6,869 bases of DNA from Candidatus Thorarchaeota archaeon MP8T_1 (GTDB lineage Archaea; Asgardarchaeota; Thorarchaeia; Thorarchaeales; Thorarchaeaceae), in the NCBI GenBank assembly GCA_002825465.1, contig PJER01000130.1, forward strand, positions 1 to 6,869, written 5' to 3'. Under the pieces are notes generated by a model. That model was given only the letters and a program-made list of their open reading frames with translations, ran no database searches and had not been told where the DNA came from. Shown here one piece after another: positions 1-6,561 of this stretch; positions within the stretch are counted from its first letter, which is position 1; each line of letters opens with the position of its first letter. Position numbers and translations under genes: made by a program.

Positions 1-1001
1 GTACCAACAATTTTTGCACCTGCCTCTTTTGCATCCCAAGGCCAGATTTCTGGCAGTGGATTTGCACAAGCATAGACAATGGAGTCCTTTGCCATCATGG
101 AAACCCACTCTTTCTTAATAGTACCGGGAACTGGTCGTGCTGCTGAGATGAGCAAGTCTGTTCCTTTGATGACTTCACCGAGGTCACCTGTCATTCTATC
201 AGGATTGGTCTTTTGAGCTAGGTCGTACTTGAAGGTGTCATAATCCTTCTCTGCAACTATGTCCTCTCGGTCTGCATAGATTGCTCCTGTACTGTCTACC
301 ATGACGATATTCTTGGGATCGACACCTGCAGATATGAGCAGATATGCAGTGCGGGTATTGGCAGCGCCTACACCGAGCATTGCGACTCTAATATTCTCAA
401 TGTCTTTCTTGACGACATTCAAACCGCCAAGCACGCCAGCAAGAACTACCGTAGCAGTTCCCTGTGCGTCATCGTGCCAAACAGGTATCTTGACCTCTGG
501 GTCATTCCTGAGCTCTTCAAGAACCTTGTAACATTTTGGCTTGGAAATATCTTCTAGGTTGATTCCTCCAAATGAGGGCTGGAGCAGCTTGACAAACTCG
601 ATGATCTTGTCAGCATCTTTTGTGTTAACGCACACGGGCCACGCATCAACGCCGCCCAGATATTTGAAGAGAATTGCCTTCCCCTCCATCACTGGCCCTG
701 CGGCTAGCGGACCGATATCGCCTAGCCCAAGCACTCTTGTGCCATCGCTGACGACTGCCACCATGTTACCCTTGTTCAGGTGGTCATATGCTTTGTCCGG
801 GTTATCTTTGATGTCCAGACATGGTTTGGCAACACCAGGTGTGTACCAGATTGCGAAATCTGAGAAATCTCGGACCGGGACCTTTCCAATAGACTGGATC
901 TTCCCCTTATAGAAGGGATGCATAATCATAGCATCCTTTCCCGGCTTCTCGGCCTTTTTCTTCAACTCTTCAACAGAGAGCTTTTCTTCAGGCATCATCA
1001 T
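1..1001 (-). CDS. Malic enzyme (oxaloacetate-decarboxylating malate dehydrogenase), C-terminus cut off by window edge
   Basis: Converts malate to pyruvate and CO2 with reduction of NAD(P)+, in the cytoplasm, linking the dicarboxylic acid pool to pyruvate. My translation gives 333 residues before the edge; short prokaryotic malic enzymes are usually about 400-450, so the last quarter is missing. Visible motifs: YTPGVA with the catalytic Tyr at 53; the segment around VLGLGDIGP (90-98); EGKAILFK with the catalytic Lys at 108; NLED with metal ligands Glu150/Asp151; HDDAQGTA with Asp177/178; the dinucleotide loop GVGAAN (210-215) with an acidic residue at 236 ending the next strand; and ACANPLPEI near the break. 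Asp236 hints at NAD, but cofactor choice cannot be settled here. Three consecutive ATGs (1001-993) compete as start, with a TTG just ahead; no clear SD site precedes them. An upstream in-frame stop lies at 1031-1029. Confidence 0.95.
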   Translation of the reverse strand, partial: MMMPEEKLSVEELKKKAEKPGKDAMIMHPFYKGKIQSIGKVPVRDFSDFAIWYTPGVAKPCLDIKDNPDKAYDHLNKGNMVAVVSDGTRVLGLGDIGPLAAGPVMEGKAILFKYLGGVDAWPVCVNTKDADKIIEFVKLLQPSFGGINLEDISKPKCYKVLEELRNDPEVKIPVWHDDAQGTATVVLAGVLGGLNVVKKDIENIRVAMLGVGAANTRTAYLLISAGVDPKNIVMVDSTGAIYADREDIVAEKDYDTFKYDLAQKTNPDRMTGDLGEVIKGTDLLISAARPVPGTIKKEWVSMMAKDSIVYACANPLPEIWPWDAKEAGAKIVG

Positions 1002-1027
1002 CAACTCGCATGAGGGGCTGGAAGAAG

Positions 1028-1045
1028 CCTATTATTAAATTCTAT
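1028..1045 (-). promoter_or_regulatory. Putative TATA-box promoter of the malic enzyme gene
   Basis: On the minus strand an AT-rich stretch containing ATTTAATAATAGG is centred about 35 bp ahead of the ATG cluster at 1001. With the usual archaeal TATA-to-start distance of about 25-27 bp, transcription would begin near 1010, leaving a leader of only about 9 nt. This fits the missing SD site. It is inferred from composition and spacing only. Confidence 0.35.
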
Positions 1046-1101
1046 CTTAAAGGATGGAAGAGAAAACTACTACAAACAAAGACTTCTGTAACTTCTAATG
1101 C

Positions 1102-1419
1102 TCATCTAATATCAATCACAGCGCCATAGATGGCTCCGCTAGATTGCATGTTGAGGAATTCGAGGTTGAACCTCAGACCGATGGCCATCACAGCAATGAT
1201 GTTGCGAATCACTTGTTGTTTGCCAAGCCCCTATCTTGTTCGATTTCATTGCACTGTGACTTTTCGATTCTATTATGATTTTTCTTCCATATCGAATATC
1301 TTCTCAAGAACCCAGTAAGTCGCCATCACATCATCATGGCCATATTGCAATGAATTTTCGAGTAGTCATGCTATGATACTTTTGCTGTCAACTATACGAT
1401 ATTTAGGAACAGCCTCCAT
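1102..1419 (-). pseudogene. Possible decayed small ORF (about 105 codons) of unknown family, in the gap between malic enzyme and serine hydrolase
   Basis: The stretch 1030-1518 has no intact gene, but the minus strand carries coding-like pieces in one frame. From ATG 1419 the frame reads MEAVPKYRIVDSKSIIA, then an in-frame TGA (1368-1366), then LLENSLQYGHDDVMATYWVL onward to a TAA at 1275-1273. The same frame resumes at 1230 and ends GAIYGAVIDIR at a TGA (1104-1102). The stops between 1275 and 1231 are avoided if one A is removed from the A-run near 1279-1283 and one G added to the G-run at 1228-1231, which gives a continuous reading frame apart from the TGA at 1368. I do not recognise the protein. 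It could be a pseudogene, homopolymer sequencing errors, or chance, since short stitched frames occur by luck. The competing plus-strand ORF over 1130-1318 looks less protein-like. The rest of the gap (1420-1518) shows only a weak hairpin. Confidence 0.3.
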
Positions 1420-1518
1420 AATATTGTCTTGTCAACGTGAGTTAACCCACGATGTTCACCTGTGTGAGTTCAAGTGATTTTCACTCGAATACATTTGTTA
1501 TCGATTTCAGCGGGCATA

Positions 1519-2733
1519 CTACAGAACCGCTGGTATTATGAATGAATCAATGAGCAGACTATCAACTGGACCCGACCATATCAAATCATTTGGATCATTA
1601 GCAGTGAAGACCACCACAATATCATATTCCGGTAGTACAATTATCCGGTTTGTATTTGCTCCAAATGCTTGATAATATTTACCAGGAGTGACCCACCATA
1701 AGTAGCCATAGTGAATTGGAAATACTCCAAACAACAATCTGTCTATTAGAGCACTCGTTGATGTCTCAACCCAATCCGTTGAAACGACTTGTCTTCCATG
1801 CCACATTCCCTGATTCAATACCAACATTCCAATTCGTGCCATTGCTCTATGTGTCATGAAAAGTCCGAAGCCACCGTGATTCTTAATCGCAAGATCTCCT
1901 GTTCCCCATGCTGAAGGACCATACATCCAATCCCATTCGGTATTTCGGATTTTAAGGGGTTTGAATAAATATTCTCGAGCAAATTGAGCCATTGTCATCC
2001 CTGTCTTATTTGCGATAATCACAGACAGCATTTCTGCATTTCCGCTTGAATATGTCCAAGCGAGAGGATCGTCTGTTCCTGGTAGATAATCCATTGGTTT
2101 TGTTAGGTAGTAATCGAGACTGAAACCATCGATAGTCCATTGGTAATTGGTTTCTGGATCGAACTCATTCCATTGAATACCGACGTTTTGTAGAAGTAGA
2201 TTCTCCACGGTTATGTCTTTCTTGGCATCAGAATAAACAGGATCACCATATTTTGCAGAATCCCACCTGTCAGGGAAAACATCGAAGAATTTGGTGTCTA
2301 AATCGAAAAATCCCTCTTCAATAGCTATTCCAACAAGCAAGGATACCACAGACTTTGTAACACTCCAAACATGATGTAGTCTACCGTCTCTGAGTTCCCA
2401 ATTTGGATCGGCATCAGGCCAATAGTAACTTTTTTCTTCCAGCCGAATGGAATTGTAGAGATATTCCTCATTAACTATGTAGCCGTTGCGAATGATTAAC
2501 ACGCTTTGAATATTAATCCCATTTGCTTCGATAAAACTATACATTTCCTCTATCTTACTTGAATCCATACCCTGTACTTCAGGGGTGGTTGCCCTCCATC
2601 TATCCCAACTTGGCCAATTCTGAGGCCTAGAAATTGCAAGTGCTTGAGCAGGTAGAAGACCGAGGAAGATGATAGCAGTAACAGATAATCCTAATATGAG
2701 CAGTTTTGTATTGTTCTTCAAAATCTCTTCCAC
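1519..2733 (-). CDS. Secreted serine hydrolase, beta-lactamase class C / esterase / NylB-like superfamily
   Basis: Predicted exported hydrolase of 404 residues; the superfamily includes class C beta-lactamases, DD-peptidases, carboxylesterases and 6-aminohexanoate-dimer hydrolases, so the substrate is open. Residues 10-33 are a hydrophobic signal segment ending in ALA, a plausible signal-peptidase site, so the enzyme should act outside the membrane. The SxxK nucleophile motif SVTK is at 124-127 and the second motif YSSGN at 228-232. A fold-typical segment HYGYLWWV (341-348) leads to AFGANTNRIIVLPEYD (356-371), where relatives usually show a Gly-rich GxGGQ-like loop. Here that loop reads GANTN, so the third active-site motif is degenerate. 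The start is GTG at 2733: the next Met is residue 56, beyond the signal segment, and a TATA-like box sits about 27 bp upstream, suggesting an almost leaderless mRNA. A TTG at codon 5 is an alternative. It stands alone, with no operon partner. Confidence 0.9.
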   Translation of the reverse strand: MEEILKNNTKLLILGLSVTAIIFLGLLPAQALAISRPQNWPSWDRWRATTPEVQGMDSSKIEEMYSFIEANGINIQSVLIIRNGYIVNEEYLYNSIRLEEKSYYWPDADPNWELRDGRLHHVWSVTKSVVSLLVGIAIEEGFFDLDTKFFDVFPDRWDSAKYGDPVYSDAKKDITVENLLLQNVGIQWNEFDPETNYQWTIDGFSLDYYLTKPMDYLPGTDDPLAWTYSSGNAEMLSVIIANKTGMTMAQFAREYLFKPLKIRNTEWDWMYGPSAWGTGDLAIKNHGGFGLFMTHRAMARIGMLVLNQGMWHGRQVVSTDWVETSTSALIDRLLFGVFPIHYGYLWWVTPGKYYQAFGANTNRIIVLPEYDIVVVFTANDPNDLIWSGPVDSLLIDSFIIPAVL

Positions 2734-2753
2734 CCCTCTAATCTTTATATTAT

Positions 2754-2765
2754 CTTTTTAATAAA
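2754..2765 (-). promoter_or_regulatory. TATA-like box of the serine hydrolase promoter
   Basis: Minus-strand TTTATTAAAAAG is centred about 27 bp from the GTG start at 2733. This is the canonical archaeal TATA-to-start-site distance and implies transcription beginning at or within a few bases of the start codon. A second AT-rich stretch, ATAATATAAAG, lies closer (about 2740-2750) but is too near to serve as TATA box for this start. Confidence 0.45.
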
Positions 2766-2766
2766 C

Positions 2767-2807
2767 AACTATAGTGCCAACGGTATAGTTCAATAATGAA
2801 TATAGTG
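2767..2807 (-). promoter_or_regulatory. Candidate operator: three (C/A)ACTATA repeats, one pair forming an inverted repeat, upstream of the TATA box
   Basis: On the minus strand the heptamer CACTATA (2807-2801) is followed by AACTATA (2790-2784) and CACTATA (2776-2770), with start-to-start steps of 17 and 14 bp. In addition AACTATA at 2767-2773 and TATAGTT at 2784-2790 form a perfect 7-bp inverted repeat around a 10-bp spacer. The block ends directly upstream of the TATA-like box, where an archaeal activator, or a repressor blocking TBP/TFB, would bind. No regulator gene is adjacent, so the binding protein is unknown. Confidence 0.4.
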
Positions 2808-2953
2808 TGATGAGTTATGATTAAGCCACCTATAATACATGTACTCGGTTTTTGAACTCAAAGATGCCTTCAAATGAAATTGTGTGAATCAATGAGTTGC
2901 AACTAGATCTTTCTCAAGTCGCTAACAGAAAAGCGATGGTCTTGCGTTTCATC

Positions 2954-3511
2954 TCATATGACTTTGCTTACTAGTTCTTTTGCCCAGACTCGTATTTCGT
3001 CCCAGTTACGTGTATCATAAACTCCGGGTTCGACTTCTGGAATCCCGACTTCCTCTAGCTTTATTCGAAACGGACCCATGGTCTTTTTGAAAACGAATCC
3101 CATCTTGTTATAGTCCCAAACTCCTCCAAATATACTGATACTTACTGGGTTGAGCGAGTATCTCTCAACTTTATCGACAAGCCACTTTTGCCGATTTTCT
3201 TCCATTTCTTCTGTATTGCCATCATACTCAAACAGTGCCTTAGCTGCAGATGAAATGAAAATCACATGCTTTTTCTCTCTGAGTTCATTCTGGAATTTGT
3301 CTAGAAACTTCTCCGATTCTTTACACCATCTTGACATCTGCATTCCTGCTCCAACCATGACGATATCATACTCTGAGATGTTCTTCACTTTCTCATTTTT
3401 CAGATTGACAACATCAACTTCAAGTCCTTCTTCTCTTAGAACTTGAGCAATCTCTTCAGATGTGCTTTCAGTAGCTCCGTATCGTGTGCAGAATGCGATC
3501 AATACTCTCAT
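2954..3511 (-). CDS. Flavodoxin-domain protein, HemG-like (protoporphyrinogen IX dehydrogenase-related) family
   Basis: Soluble FMN-binding electron carrier or oxidoreductase, 185 residues, close to the length of E. coli HemG. The N-terminus MRVLIAFCTRYGAT holds the FMN phosphate loop (Thr9-Arg-Tyr-Gly-Ala-Thr14) right after strand 1. VMVGAGM (51-57) is the next nucleotide-side loop, ISSAAK (86-91) follows strand 4, and FGGVWDY (128-134) is the loop typical of HemG relatives. The C-terminal DTRNWDEIRVWAKEL (166-180) matches the W-x-x-I-x-x-WA signature of the HemG group. HemG oxidises protoporphyrinogen with quinone, but no haem gene is nearby and archaeal members of this fold are usually uncharacterised, so I keep to the family. 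The start at ATG 3511 is supported by an SD GAGGA (3522-3518) six bases upstream. It is divergent from the nitroreductase across 131 bp, which may allow joint control. Confidence 0.88.
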   Translation of the reverse strand: MRVLIAFCTRYGATESTSEEIAQVLREEGLEVDVVNLKNEKVKNISEYDIVMVGAGMQMSRWCKESEKFLDKFQNELREKKHVIFISSAAKALFEYDGNTEEMEENRQKWLVDKVERYSLNPVSISIFGGVWDYNKMGFVFKKTMGPFRIKLEEVGIPEVEPGVYDTRNWDEIRVWAKELVSKVI

Positions 3512-3642
3512 GGCGATTCCTCACGACCGCGCATTCAAATCTCCCTAATAAGTTGCTATGATTTTTCAAATATGAGCAAGGAAAACCAGAACATGACGAG
3601 GTATCGATAGAGCCAAAACAAAGAACGTTAGGAATGTAAAGC

Positions 3643-4392
3643 ATGAAGCCTACAATTGGTGACGACTTTCTCAGAGATACTAAGTATCAACGAGGCAACC
3701 TCCCTGAGCACAGTCTTGATTGGAGTAATATGCCAGCTCAATACAAAATCTATGAAGGTAAGCCACGCATCTCATTACCTGATCCCTCGATTCACGGAGG
3801 TCCTTCAATCTGGGACATTGTTAGGCGCCGCAGGAGTGTTAGGGCATATGCCGCTGAACCAATGTCGCTCGAAGCCTTGTCACAGATCCTTTGGGCAATT
3901 CAGGGAGTTAGAGAGGTTGTTTCAGGATCGAACTGCGACTTCAAGCTCCGTACTGTTCCATCTGCTGGTGGTCTCTATCCTATTGAGACCTATCTGTACG
4001 TGAACCGGGTTGATGGGCTCAAGCAAGGAATCTATCATTATGTGATTGATGATCATGTTTTGGAGTTCATTAAAGAAGGTGATTATGGAAGCGAGGTAAG
4101 AGCGGGAGCGCTTGATCAACAGATTGCTAAACAGGCTGCTGTCGTCTTCATTTGGAGTGCTGTGGTCGAGCGTTCAAAGTGGAAATATCTGCAACGTGCC
4201 TATCGGTATATCTTTCTCGATGCGGGACATATCGCTCAGAATCTTGCTCTTGCAGCGGAAGCTCTCGACTATGGTAGTTGCCAAATAGGTGCAATCTATG
4301 ACGATGAGCTCAATGAACTCCTCGGTTTGGATGGAGTAAATGAGACTGTCATCTACCTTAGCAGTGTGGCTCGACCACGAAGGATCTTCTAG
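3643..4392 (+). CDS. SagB/ThcOx-type nitroreductase-family FMN oxidoreductase
   Basis: FMN-dependent oxidoreductase of the nitroreductase fold, 249 residues, cytoplasmic. Residues 54-69 begin the domain with IWDIVRRRRSVRAY, whose Arg cluster and Ser65 typically contact the FMN phosphate. VPSAGGLYPIETYLYV (105-120) is the signature loop of the SagB-type subgroup. KYLQRAYRYIFLDAGHIAQN (181-200) and the following ALDYGSCQIGAIYDDELNELLG are the usual helices and second FMN region, and the tail SVARPRR replaces the common VGxP. SagB proteins in peptide-toxin clusters oxidise azolines beside a YcaO cyclase, but no YcaO or precursor gene is visible here, so a free-standing redox role is more likely. 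AGGA (3630-3633) lies 9 nt before the ATG. The first 45 residues are a poorly conserved extension. It converges on the peroxiredoxin operon, with 7 bp between stop codons. Confidence 0.9.
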   Translation: MKPTIGDDFLRDTKYQRGNLPEHSLDWSNMPAQYKIYEGKPRISLPDPSIHGGPSIWDIVRRRRSVRAYAAEPMSLEALSQILWAIQGVREVVSGSNCDFKLRTVPSAGGLYPIETYLYVNRVDGLKQGIYHYVIDDHVLEFIKEGDYGSEVRAGALDQQIAKQAAVVFIWSAVVERSKWKYLQRAYRYIFLDAGHIAQNLALAAEALDYGSCQIGAIYDDELNELLGLDGVNETVIYLSSVARPRRIF

Positions 4393-4404
4393 GAAATTCC
4401 TAGA
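4388..4404. terminator. 17-bp palindrome containing both convergent stop codons; candidate bidirectional terminator
   Basis: TCTAGGAAATTCCTAGA is a perfect palindrome around the central A. It includes the TAG stop of the nitroreductase (4390-4392) and the TAG stop of the minus-strand peroxiredoxin (4402-4400). As RNA it would fold on both strands as a 6-bp stem with a 5-nt loop. No strong U-run follows on either side, so classic intrinsic termination is uncertain; it might instead limit read-through or mRNA decay at this tight convergent junction. Confidence 0.4.
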
Positions 4405-4882
4405 GCTTCAAGCCCCAGAAGTTTATGATCTGTTCAGCATGTTTCGATGAGTTAACCTTGTCAATACCCTCAGAGCCGCCAAAGATTCCCTCTACTTTCC
4501 CATCCTCATCGATGAGAAAGGTGATTCTATGTACACCAAGGAGTTCTTTCCCCAATATCTTCAATGGTTTATAGACTCCATATAGCTTTGCAATCGTGTA
4601 GTCCTCGTCCATGAGAATTGAGAATGGCAGTTGATATTTTTCCTTGAACTTTCGGTGTGTCTCAGCATCTCCTCCTGAAACCCCAAAAATGGGGATTCCT
4701 GAGTCTTCAAATAGAGTGTAGCTATCACGTATCGAGCAAGCCTCAGCTGTACATCCTGGAGTGAAGTCTTTGGGATAAAAGTAGAGAACCACCTTGTGTC
4801 CTCGTTGCTCACTGAGTCTGAACGTTACTCCCATCTCATCAGTTGTTTCAATTTCAGGAGCCATGTCCCCTATCTTTAGCAT
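4400..4882 (-). CDS. bcp: Thioredoxin-dependent peroxiredoxin, PrxQ/Bcp family, second gene of the operon
   Basis: Thiol peroxidase of 160 residues that reduces hydrogen peroxide and alkyl hydroperoxides, recycled by thioredoxin-like donors, in the cytoplasm. The canonical PxxxTxxC motif is YPKDFTPGC, with Pro37, Thr41 and peroxidatic Cys44. The resolving Cys49 lies five residues on in EAC, the spacing that defines the PrxQ alpha-helix type. Arg119 in HRITFLID is the expected catalytic Arg. Length equals the family norm. ATG 4882 is preceded by SD GAGGG (4894-4890) seven bases upstream, which overlaps the stop codon of the upstream paralogue. The two are therefore almost certainly co-transcribed and translationally coupled. 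It ends inside the palindrome shared with the nitroreductase. Confidence 0.95.
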   Translation of the reverse strand: MLKIGDMAPEIETTDEMGVTFRLSEQRGHKVVLYFYPKDFTPGCTAEACSIRDSYTLFEDSGIPIFGVSGGDAETHRKFKEKYQLPFSILMDEDYTIAKLYGVYKPLKILGKELLGVHRITFLIDEDGKVEGIFGGSEGIDKVNSSKHAEQIINFWGLKL

Positions 4883-4892
4883 CTTTTGTCCC

Positions 4893-5375
4893 TCATAGTT
4901 TGAGATTCCAGAACTTGATTACTTGGTCTGCGTGCTCCTTTGTCTTAACCTTCTCGATACCCTCAGGTCCGCCAAAGATGCCTTCGACTTTTCCCTTCTC
5001 ATCGATGAGGAATGTGGTTCTTTCGATACCCATGTACTCCTTTCCATACATAGATTTCTTCTTGTACACCTCATAGAGCTTGGCAATCTCGAAATCCTCA
5101 TCCATTAAAAGGGGAAATGGAAGATTGTTTTTGCTCTTGAAACTCATATGGGACTTAGCACTGCCGCCAGATACACCGAAGACAGGGATATCTGACTTTT
5201 CGAAGACTTTGTAATTGTCTCTAATCGAACATGCCTCCTGTTGACATCCAGTGGTATTGTCCTTTGGGTAGAAATAGAGGAACACCTTCTTTCCTTTGAA
5301 TGCGCTTAATCTGAACTTTTCCCCACTCTCAGTAGTGGTTGTAAAATTTGGTGCCTTATCGCCAATCTTTATCAA
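4893..5375 (-). CDS. bcp: Peroxiredoxin, PrxQ/Bcp family, first gene of the operon, with Thr replacing Pro before the active Cys
   Basis: Second PrxQ-type thiol peroxidase. I choose TTG 5375 as start rather than the upstream GTG at 5411, because a strong SD (AAGGAG, AGGAG at 5388-5384) lies eight bases before it and because the product is then 160 residues, aligning without gaps to its neighbour. By hand count 102 of 160 positions are identical (about 64%), so this is a tandem duplication, though not a recent one. It keeps Pro37, Thr41, Cys44, Cys49 and Arg119, but the usual TPGCT reads TTGCQ: Pro42 is Thr and position 45 is Gln. This may alter Cys44 reactivity or peroxide preference. The gap to the downstream paralogue is 10 nt. 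Its promoter faces the divergent membrane-protein gene across 138 bp. Confidence 0.93.
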   Translation of the reverse strand: MIKIGDKAPNFTTTTESGEKFRLSAFKGKKVFLYFYPKDNTTGCQQEACSIRDNYKVFEKSDIPVFGVSGGSAKSHMSFKSKNNLPFPLLMDEDFEIAKLYEVYKKKSMYGKEYMGIERTTFLIDEKGKVEGIFGGPEGIEKVKTKEHADQVIKFWNLKL

Positions 5376-5513
5376 ATAGATATCTCCTTGAATTAACAAT
5401 AATAAATTCACATAAGATTGATTATAAGTATAACGATACTTCCAAACATAACATACTCAGCAATCCTTAAAGAGAGTGCAGGACTGCTAAACAAAGCTAT
5501 GGGCGGAGTCACG
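5376..5513. promoter_or_regulatory. Divergent control region between peroxiredoxin operon and membrane-protein genes
   Basis: A self-complementary TTATAA at 5422-5427 (in ATTATAAGTATAACG on the plus strand, ACTTATAATC on the minus strand) is the best TATA candidate for both directions. For the minus strand it predicts a start near 5399 and a roughly 24-nt leader carrying the strong SD of the peroxiredoxin. For the plus strand it predicts a start near 5450 and a leader of about 60 nt ending in the GGAG at 5505-5508. It is inferred from composition and spacing. Confidence 0.35.
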
Positions 5514-6518
5514 ATGACGCAAGTTACTGTTTACAAATCAATGGCAGCATTCTATGGATTTGCAGTAATTGGAGCAGTTCTTAGTTTTGTAGCTGGCTTC
5601 TATCTTTCAGTGCTATTCCGACCGATAACTGAATTGGATATTCTATCCTTTTTAGGAGCCTTTCTTGGCATTCCTGTTCTTGTTACGGTCCTCTCGTTCT
5701 ATGTTGGTTGGTACTATAAGAAGAATATAGTTGAGTATCACCCTCCTGAGTGGGAATTCAAACCTGTTCAGATGACAATCGAGGATGCTAAGAAACTTCC
5801 AAAGGAATACAACCGAACCTACTCCCGTCTTGTGGCAAACGGCAATTTTTGGTATTTCTTCACTCCAATTCTTCTAATTATCTTGATTTCGATCTTTCCT
5901 CTCTATGCCTTCTATGAAAACGCTTCACTCTCTGAGTACGTTTCGATTTTGAATGCTGTTAGTTTGGTTCTCATCTTCTTGATTACTCTCTTTGGGACAT
6001 TTAGATCAATTTCCAATTCTGCCTCAGCGGACTTCAATCTCCCCTTGATTAGGGAGGCTGTGAAACTTGCTGAGACACAATCGAAGGTTACTGGAGTGTG
6101 TAATGTTCGTGTTGTACTTGATAAGGCAGTAGAGGGAGAACTTGCAATATATGATGATCCTCGAGTGGTAATAAGAATCGAGAGTCTCGTGAATGAGGCT
6201 TATATTGAATCTTGGTCAGAAGATTTGCGAGCAGTAACCAGAGTACTTGGCCGTCTCTATGAAAAAGATGAGAACCCACAGGTCGTCTGGTGGTGGTTCT
6301 CAACCGATCGCAATTTTCGCAAGTTCATTCATCCTGATGAAGAAGGATATTACGTGAAACATCCAATCACTACCAAAATTAAAAATCCGGGAGTCAAAGA
6401 TGTCGCACTCGTCACTGAGAATGCTGTTGCATTGATTATCAAGGAGTATCTAAAGACACGTGGTGAAACTGCTGAATTATTAGATATTTTGAAGAATTTG
6501 CATGTAGAAAACCATTAG
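5514..6518 (+). CDS. Unrecognised four-helix membrane protein with C-terminal soluble domain
   Basis: I do not recognise this family. The frame is open from TTG 5418, but I choose ATG 5514 because GGAG (5505-5508) sits five bases ahead. It also makes the YNR motif fall at residues 99-101, exactly as in the next gene. The product is 334 residues. Hydrophobic helices lie at about 12-35, 43-67, 113-134 and 144-163. Between helices 2 and 3 is a charged loop of about 45 residues containing PEWEFK (78-83) and EYNRT (98-102). Residues 170-334 form a soluble mixed domain with strand-like VRVVLDKAVEGELAIY (198-213), a helical SWSEDLRAVTRVLGRLYE (233-250) and a triple Trp at 259-261. The positive-inside rule suggests the loop and C-terminal domain are cytoplasmic. 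No catalytic motif is evident. It lies divergent from the peroxiredoxins and 43 bp before its apparent paralogue, so probably in one operon with it. Confidence 0.8.
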   Translation: MTQVTVYKSMAAFYGFAVIGAVLSFVAGFYLSVLFRPITELDILSFLGAFLGIPVLVTVLSFYVGWYYKKNIVEYHPPEWEFKPVQMTIEDAKKLPKEYNRTYSRLVANGNFWYFFTPILLIILISIFPLYAFYENASLSEYVSILNAVSLVLIFLITLFGTFRSISNSASADFNLPLIREAVKLAETQSKVTGVCNVRVVLDKAVEGELAIYDDPRVVIRIESLVNEAYIESWSEDLRAVTRVLGRLYEKDENPQVVWWWFSTDRNFRKFIHPDEEGYYVKHPITTKIKNPGVKDVALVTENAVALIIKEYLKTRGETAELLDILKNLHVENH

Positions 6519-6561
6519 TACACAGCTGTGCCTTCTTGATTCCAATCCAGAGTTGAAAGCC

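Noticed and set aside
301..912. Two plus-strand open frames over the malic enzyme region
   Set aside because: They are antisense shadows of a strongly conserved malic enzyme coding sequence.
1130..1318. Plus-strand 62-codon open frame in the gap after malic enzyme
   Set aside because: Its residue composition is not protein-like (Cys/Arg/Ser-rich antisense of the minus-strand pieces), and no ribosome binding site or promoter was seen.
1366..1368. Reading the in-frame TGA of the decayed ORF as selenocysteine
   Set aside because: Several further stops follow in the same frame, the protein is not a recognised selenoprotein, and I could identify no SECIS-like structure.
1473..1485. Hairpin AGTGA-TTT-TCACT downstream of the serine hydrolase as a terminator
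   Set aside because: The stem is short and no T-run follows in the direction of transcription.
2919..2936. Hairpin TCGCT / AGCGA just downstream of the flavodoxin gene as a terminator
   Set aside because: The stem is only 5 bp with an 8-nt loop and no T-run follows on the minus strand; such stems occur by chance.
3643..4392. SagB-like protein as part of a thiazole/oxazole-modified peptide cluster
   Set aside because: No YcaO cyclase, E1-like partner, precursor peptide or exporter lies in the window; the neighbours are redox proteins.
5376..5411. GTG 5411 as the start of the first peroxiredoxin
   Set aside because: The strong AGGAG lies inside that extension and points to TTG 5375, which gives the standard 160-residue length.
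5418..5513. N-terminal extension of the membrane protein from TTG 5418
   Set aside because: ATG 5514 has a well-spaced GGAG, and the shorter form aligns in register with the downstream paralogue; the extension would also run through the probable promoter.
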